In this document: positions 59,781-64,000 of the stretch, in pieces
Position numbering within the stretch: the stretch's first letter is position 1
Layout of the letters: every line of letters starts with the position of its first letter
From: Flavobacterium sp. SH_e
GTDB taxonomy: Bacteria; Bacteroidota; Bacteroidia; Flavobacteriales; Flavobacteriaceae
DNA: 64,000 bases
Direction: 5' to 3'
Assembly: GCF_025717045.1 (NCBI RefSeq)
Contig: NZ_JAOVZN010000008.1
Span: forward strand, 62,270-126,269
Translations under genes and position numbers: made by a program
Notes under the pieces: model-generated
Seen by the model: the letters and a program-made list of their open reading frames with translations, nothing else
Told to the model about the DNA's origin: nothing
Databases searched by the model: none

Positions 59781-61295
59781 TTAAGCCATTGTTAACAAAT
59801 CGTTTTCTATTTGGAAACTCTCAAGGAATAACACCGTGTTTTCTATGTCATTATGTAAGATTCTGTCTTCTTTTACCAAAGGCACAACTTCTCTATAACT
59901 GCTTAAGAACATTTCGATAAAATCACTTGATTTTAGAGGCTCTCTGTAAGCAATTGCCTGAGAAGCATTCAATAATTCGATTGCTAAAATACGCTCTAAA
60001 TTATCTAAAATTCGTAAGGCTTTTGTAGCTCCGTTGGCTCCCATGCTCACGTGATCTTCCTGACCATTACTTGAAACAATACTATCAATACTCGCTGGAG
60101 TCGCCAATTGCTTGTTCTGGCTTGCAATACTTGCAGCAGTATATTGCGGAATCATAAATCCTGAATTTAACCCCGGATTATCAACTAAGAACGCTGGAAG
60201 ATTACGCAAACCTGAAATTAACTGATAGGTTCTTCTTTCAGAAATACTTCCTAATTCAGCTAAAGCAATTGCCATAAAATCCAAAGCTAAAGCCAAAGGC
60301 TGTCCGTGGAAATTCCCTCCCGAAATAATCTGATCGGCTTCTATAAATATATTAGGGTTATCTGTAACAGAGTTGATTTCTGTTTTGAATACTTTACGAA
60401 CGTAATCAATCGCATCTTTTGAAGCGCCATGAACTTGTGGCATGCAACGGAAAGAATACGGATCTTGAACGTGTTTCTTTTCTTGAGCAATAATTTCGCT
60501 TCCTTCTAAGAATTCAGTAATTCGCTGTGCCGTTACGATTTGTCCTTTGTGTGGACGTATATAATGTATCAATTCATTAAATGGTTCGATTCTTCCATCA
60601 AAACCTTCTAGAGAAATAGTTCCGATTAAGTCTGCCAAATACAAATATTTATAAGCTTTAATTAAAATATGAGCTCCATAAGCACTCATAAACTGCGTTC
60701 CGTTCAATAAAGCCAAGCCTTCTTTAGATTGCAAAACAATCGGTTCCCAGTTAAAGTGCTTTAAAACTTCAGCAGAAGCTACTTTTTTTCCTTCAAACAA
60801 CACAATTCCTTCTCCAATTAAAGGTAAAGATAAATGTGCCAAAGGAGCTAAATCTCCAGAAGCTCCAAGTGACCCTTGAGTATATATTATTGGAAGAATA
60901 TCATTATTATAGAAATCAACTAAACGCTCTAAAGTTTTTAACTGAACACCAGAATGCCCATAACTTAAAGATTGGATTTTTAGCAGAAGCATCATCTTCA
61001 CAATTTCCGCAGGAACTTCCTCTCCTGTTCCACAAGCATGAGATTTTACGAGATTTTCTTGAAGTTTAGATAAGTTTTCATTAGAGATTTTCACACTGTA
61101 CAAAGATCCGAAACCTGTATTGATTCCATAAATTGGCGCCGTATGCGTTGCCATCTTTTTATCTAAATAATCACGGCATTTTTGAACATTGACTTTAGCC
61201 TCTTCAGACAATTCAAGAATTTTATTGTTGGATAAAATTTCGTGCAATGTTTCTAAAGTTATTGTTTCAGTACTTATATAATGGATCTCTCTCAT
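59781..61295 (-). CDS. hutH: Histidine ammonia-lyase
   Basis: A 504-residue enzyme from the ATG at 61295 (MREIHYISTETITLETLH), the family's normal start; the upstream in-frame extension is not supported. The MIO cofactor forms from the Ala-Ser-Gly in GSLGASGDLAPLAHLSLP. Other family words are YGINTGFGSLYSVKIS, SHACGTGEEVP and LNGTQFMSAYGAHILI. It removes ammonia from histidine to give urocanate. A close relative that uses tyrosine or phenylalanine is possible. No other hut genes are in the window. Confidence 0.9.
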   Translation of the reverse strand: MREIHYISTETITLETLHEILSNNKILELSEEAKVNVQKCRDYLDKKMATHTAPIYGINTGFGSLYSVKISNENLSKLQENLVKSHACGTGEEVPAEIVKMMLLLKIQSLSYGHSGVQLKTLERLVDFYNNDILPIIYTQGSLGASGDLAPLAHLSLPLIGEGIVLFEGKKVASAEVLKHFNWEPIVLQSKEGLALLNGTQFMSAYGAHILIKAYKYLYLADLIGTISLEGFDGRIEPFNELIHYIRPHKGQIVTAQRITEFLEGSEIIAQEKKHVQDPYSFRCMPQVHGASKDAIDYVRKVFKTEINSVTDNPNIFIEADQIISGGNFHGQPLALALDFMAIALAELGSISERRTYQLISGLRNLPAFLVDNPGLNSGFMIPQYTAASIASQNKQLATPASIDSIVSSNGQEDHVSMGANGATKALRILDNLERILAIELLNASQAIAYREPLKSSDFIEMFLSSYREVVPLVKEDRILHNDIENTVLFLESFQIENDLLTMA

Positions 61296-61650
61296 GATGT
61301 TTTTCAATTTTAAGACGTCAAAATTCAACAAATCAACATTAAAAAGCAACATTTTATCACAATAATTAAAATTTCAATCTCAACTGATCTCTGCCTTTAT
61401 TTGTTTTTAAAAGTAAAACATCATGACTTTTACTGCTTTTTAGCCAATTTTCGAGTTAAAAATCAGCCCTTTGTATGGGTTTGTTTTATAAAAATGTCAT
61501 TCTAAAATCTATCAAAACCTCAGTTTAGAATATTGAATTTTAACAAATACTCAATATTGAATTAATCCAATTTGAATTATTAAAATATTCGCAAAAAGAC
61601 TTTTAGAGTTTTTAATACTTCTAAAAATCTGTACTTTTGAAAAATCAAAA
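61296..61650. other. Intergenic region, hutH to thr leader
   Basis: About 355 bp, AT-rich, with divergent promoters. An 11-bp direct repeat AATATTGAATT occurs at 61529-61539 and 61553-61563. I see no ORF with coding character. Confidence 0.5.
61632..61639 (+). promoter_or_regulatory. Bacteroidota -7 box TACTTTTG
   Basis: TACTTTTG is a perfect TAnnTTTG match. It ends 11 nt before the ATG of the leader peptide, so the transcript would begin only a few nucleotides ahead of that codon. Confidence 0.55.
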
Positions 61651-61755
61651 ATGAAAAGTAACAGCATAAAATATCAATCTACAATTATTACAGCTCAAAC
61701 AGGAGTTGCAATTGCTGCTACCATTATTACTACTACAACAACTACTACCCCTTAG
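61651..61755 (+). CDS. Thr/Ile-rich thr operon leader peptide
   Basis: A 34-codon reading frame, missing from standard length-limited ORF lists, from ATG 61651 to TAG 61753-61755. It starts MKSNSIKYQ and ends ATIITTTTTTTP. Eleven codons are threonine, six are isoleucine, and codons 27-33 are seven threonines in a row. The next gene, thrA, makes precursors of threonine and isoleucine. This is the arrangement of the E. coli thr leader peptide, and a perfect hairpin spans the stop codon. The peptide function is inferred; presence of the ORF is plainly seen. Confidence 0.8.
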   Translation: MKSNSIKYQSTIITAQTGVAIAATIITTTTTTTP

Positions 61756-61800
61756 GGGTATACATTTTTACATATAATCCTAGGTTATCTATACTTTTTT
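61746..61800 (+). promoter_or_regulatory. Putative thr attenuator hairpins and T run
   Basis: TACCCC (61746-61751), loop TTA, GGGGTA (61755-61760) form a perfect 6-bp hairpin over the leader's stop codon. Then GTATA (61758-61762) could instead pair with TATAC (61790-61794), followed by TTTTTT (61795-61800). The competition between these two foldings is the expected logic of attenuation, though the second stem is weak and A/U-rich. Confidence 0.5.
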
Positions 61801-61865
61801 CCTGAAAGAAGAGAGTCATTGGATACATAAAAACTATTGCATCAAAAGAAAAAAAATATCATAAA

Positions 61866-64000
61866 ATGAAAGTATTAAAATTTGGCGGAACTTCGGTAGC
61901 CAATGCTCAAAATATAAAACTCGTTCTCGAAATTGTTAACCAAAAAGCAAAACAAGATCAATTAGTTGTTGTAGTTTCTGCATTAAGCAAAGTAACCGAT
62001 CTATTGCAATCGGCAGCGGCAAAAGCAGCGGCAAACGACGAAAGCTTTAGAGATGTTGTTGCTGAAATCGAGAAAAAACACCTTGACACACTTAAAGAAC
62101 TGATTCCCGTAAGCGAACAAAGCAGTCTTTTAAGTCATGTAAAAAGAATCATAAATCACTTAGAAACTTTATTAGACGGATGTTTCCTTTTAGGTGAATT
62201 ATCTCCAAGAACTGCCGATACTATTTTAAGTTTTGGAGAATTACTTTCGTCTTTCATCATCGCTCAAGCGTATCAGCAAATCAGCAAAGATGCGGTTTAT
62301 AAAGACAGCCGTGAATTAATTAAAACAGATAATAACTTCGGAAAAGCAGTTGTTAACTTCGAAGTTTCGAATAAATTAATCCAAGAATATTTTGCTTCTA
62401 ATCAATCAAGAATCAACATTTTGCCTGGATTTATTGCGCAGACTTTAGATGGAATCACTTCAACTTTAGGACGTGGCGGATCTGATTATACTGCAGCAAT
62501 TATCGCTGGTGCAATCAATGCGGAACAATTAGAAATCTGGACTGATGTAAACGGAATGTTTACTGCAAACCCTAAAATTGTAAAACAAGCGCAGCCAATT
62601 GCTACTATTTCGTATCAAGAAGCAATGGAATTGTCGCATTTTGGAGCAAAAGTTTTGTATCCGCCAACAATTCAGCCAGTTTTAAGAAAAAACATTCCGA
62701 TTTTAATCAAAAATACTTTTGAACCAGAAGCTGAGGGAACTTTAATTTCGAATCAGATTTCATCAAAAGATACTGTTGTAAAAGGAATTAGCCATATTGA
62801 TCATATTTCGCTTTTAACTCTTGAAGGTCCGGGAATGATTGGAGTTGCGGGTTCTTCTAGAAGATTATTTGAAGTATTGTCTCAGGAAAAAATCAACGTG
62901 ATTTTTATTACTCAGGCTTCTTCTGAGCACTCAATTTGTATCGGAATCTTGAATTCAGATGCTGATAATGCCGAAGCTGCGATTAACAGAGCTTTTGAAA
63001 TCGAAATTTCGCAAAACAAAATCGATCCTTGTTATGTAGAAAAAGATCTTTGCATTATTGCTTTGGTCGGCGAAAACATGAAAAACCACCAAGGTTTGAG
63101 CGGAAGAATGTTCAGCACTTTAGGAAAAAACAACGTAAATATTCGTGCAATCGCGCAAGGTGCTTCCGAAAGAAACATTTCGACTGTAATTAACGAAAGA
63201 GACGTTAAAAAAGCACTGAATACTTTACACGAGAATTTCTTCGAAGAAAACACAAAACAGCTGAACTTATTTGTAATGGGAGTTGGAAATGTGGGCGAAA
63301 AATTCATTGAGCAGATTCATAATCAAAGAAAGTTTTTAAAAGATAATTTAAAGATTAACGTTCGCGTAATTGCTTTATCTAATTCAAGAAAAATGATTTT
63401 TGATGAAGACGGAATTTCATTAAAAAACTGGGATTCAGCTTTAGCAGAAGGCGAACCAGCAAGTATAGACGGATTCATTAAACGTGCAGAAGATATGAAT
63501 TTACGTAATAGCATTTTTGTAGATATTACTGCAAACGCAACAGTTTCTGAAGCTTACGAAAGATTCTTAAAAGAAAGTATTGCAGTTGTAACTTGTAATA
63601 AAATTGCTTGTTCTTCTGCTTACGACAACTATAAAAAATTAAAAAGCTTATCTCGCCAATACAATGCTCCTTTCTTATTTGAAACGAATGTTGGTGCAGG
63701 ATTGCCAATTATCGATACAGTAAAAAATCTTATTGCATCTGGAGATAAAGTGCATAAAATCCAGGCGGTTTTATCTGGAAGTTTGAACTTTATTTTCAAC
63801 AATTTTGACGAAAACAACTCTTTCCACGACGTGGTAAAAGAAGCTGGAGTTCAAGGTTTCACAGAACCAGATCCAAAAATCGACTTAAGCGGAATTGACG
63901 TTGCTCGTAAAATCCTGATTTTAATTCGCGAAAGCGGTTACGAAATGGATATTGACGCCATTGCAAACGAATCGTTTTTACCAGCAGAATGTCTAGCAAC
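61866..64000 (+). CDS. thrA: Bifunctional aspartokinase/homoserine dehydrogenase, partial
   Basis: The first 711 residues of ThrA are in the window and the C-terminus runs off the end. The aspartokinase part has KVLKFGGTSVANAQ, SALSKVTD and TLGRGGSDYTAAIIAGA (residues 200-216), then two ACT-type regulatory segments (LLTLEGPGMIGVAGSSRRL). The homoserine dehydrogenase part starts near residue 466 with LFVMGVGNVGEKF (NAD(P) motif). It makes aspartyl phosphate and later homoserine, the branch to threonine and methionine. The Thr/Ile-rich leader lies 110 nt upstream. Confidence 0.95.
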   Translation, partial: MKVLKFGGTSVANAQNIKLVLEIVNQKAKQDQLVVVVSALSKVTDLLQSAAAKAAANDESFRDVVAEIEKKHLDTLKELIPVSEQSSLLSHVKRIINHLETLLDGCFLLGELSPRTADTILSFGELLSSFIIAQAYQQISKDAVYKDSRELIKTDNNFGKAVVNFEVSNKLIQEYFASNQSRINILPGFIAQTLDGITSTLGRGGSDYTAAIIAGAINAEQLEIWTDVNGMFTANPKIVKQAQPIATISYQEAMELSHFGAKVLYPPTIQPVLRKNIPILIKNTFEPEAEGTLISNQISSKDTVVKGISHIDHISLLTLEGPGMIGVAGSSRRLFEVLSQEKINVIFITQASSEHSICIGILNSDADNAEAAINRAFEIEISQNKIDPCYVEKDLCIIALVGENMKNHQGLSGRMFSTLGKNNVNIRAIAQGASERNISTVINERDVKKALNTLHENFFEENTKQLNLFVMGVGNVGEKFIEQIHNQRKFLKDNLKINVRVIALSNSRKMIFDEDGISLKNWDSALAEGEPASIDGFIKRAEDMNLRNSIFVDITANATVSEAYERFLKESIAVVTCNKIACSSAYDNYKKLKSLSRQYNAPFLFETNVGAGLPIIDTVKNLIASGDKVHKIQAVLSGSLNFIFNNFDENNSFHDVVKEAGVQGFTEPDPKIDLSGIDVARKILILIRESGYEMDIDAIANESFLPAECLA

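Noticed and set aside
61790..61800. A strong intrinsic terminator in the thr leader
   Set aside because: The stem before the T run is short and A/U-rich with bulges, so I only call it a possible attenuator.
1..64000. CRISPR arrays, tRNA, rRNA, insertion sequences or prophage
   Set aside because: I looked for regular spacers, transposase motifs, integrases and RNA-gene patterns and saw none.

Overview
The window looks like a stretch of Flavobacterium chromosome (Bacteroidota), close to the F. johnsoniae type. The evidence is low G+C, hardly any Shine-Dalgarno sequences, several matches to the Bacteroidota promoter (TTG, about 17-23 nt, TAnnTTTG), many lipoprotein or Sec signal peptides ending in AQ or SC, and gene sets usual for the group (rsfS-ftsH-LUD-cdsA-psd-ACBP, rluD-PASTA-ddl, ClpC, RimK fused to a protease-like domain). 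There is no rRNA, tRNA, CRISPR array, insertion sequence or prophage. Nearly everything is ordinary chromosome.

Layout. 1-370: start of dnaK on the minus strand, with a sigma-54-like promoter and TGACA repeats behind it. 0.6-6.7 kb: plus-strand run of a thioredoxin-like lipid/periplasm protein, a Na+/H+ antiporter, small membrane and stress proteins, a second thioredoxin-like gene broken by an in-frame TAG, and a thioesterase. 6.7-13.3 kb: a minus-strand exported protein, then alpha/beta hydrolase, DUF1398, ThuA-like, sulfurtransferase, ModF-like ABC ATPase and two small proteins. 13.4-20.5 kb: rluD, PASTA protein, ddl, DUF421, zinc-ribbon protein, coaD, PhnA-like protein and a small exported protein, separated by repeat-rich gaps. 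20.7-25.9 kb: DbpA-like helicase, M14 peptidase and a lone KAP NTPase, the most accessory-looking gene. 25.9-34.4 kb: NUDIX/pyrE divergent pair, SRPBCC protein, birA, then rsfS-ftsH-LUD-cdsA-psd-ACBP-SOD (ribosome silencing, membrane proteolysis, phospholipid synthesis). 34.4-37.5 kb: GH130 and GH13 carbohydrate enzymes. 37.7-46.2 kb: OstA-like protein, class III aminotransferase, TPR protein, aroE, a beta-rich exported protein and a DUF349 protein. 46.5-55.9 kb: OsmC, TPR protein, gyrA, clpC, rimK, DUF421. 56-61.3 kb, minus strand: two tandem paralogous membrane proteins, a PiT phosphate transporter with its DUF47 partner, and hutH. 61.6-64 kb: a Thr/Ile-rich leader peptide followed by thrA, which runs off the end.

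How genes work together. The cdsA-psd-ACBP block is a phospholipid/acyl-CoA unit next to the FtsH membrane protease. PiT and DUF47 form a phosphate uptake pair. The leader peptide ahead of thrA has the make-up expected of a threonine/isoleucine attenuator. Intergenic DNA is notable for dispersed 9-nt-periodic phrases of the CTTTGnnCC and CTTAGnnnC kind, two related structured elements that resemble the flavo-1 RNA motif, and long-arm inverted repeats.

The most rewarding items are the thr leader, the dnaK control region, the flavo-1-like pair, the 9-nt repeat phrases, the apparently leaderless pyrE promoter and the TAG-interrupted thioredoxin gene. I did not find a convincing undescribed multigene system.
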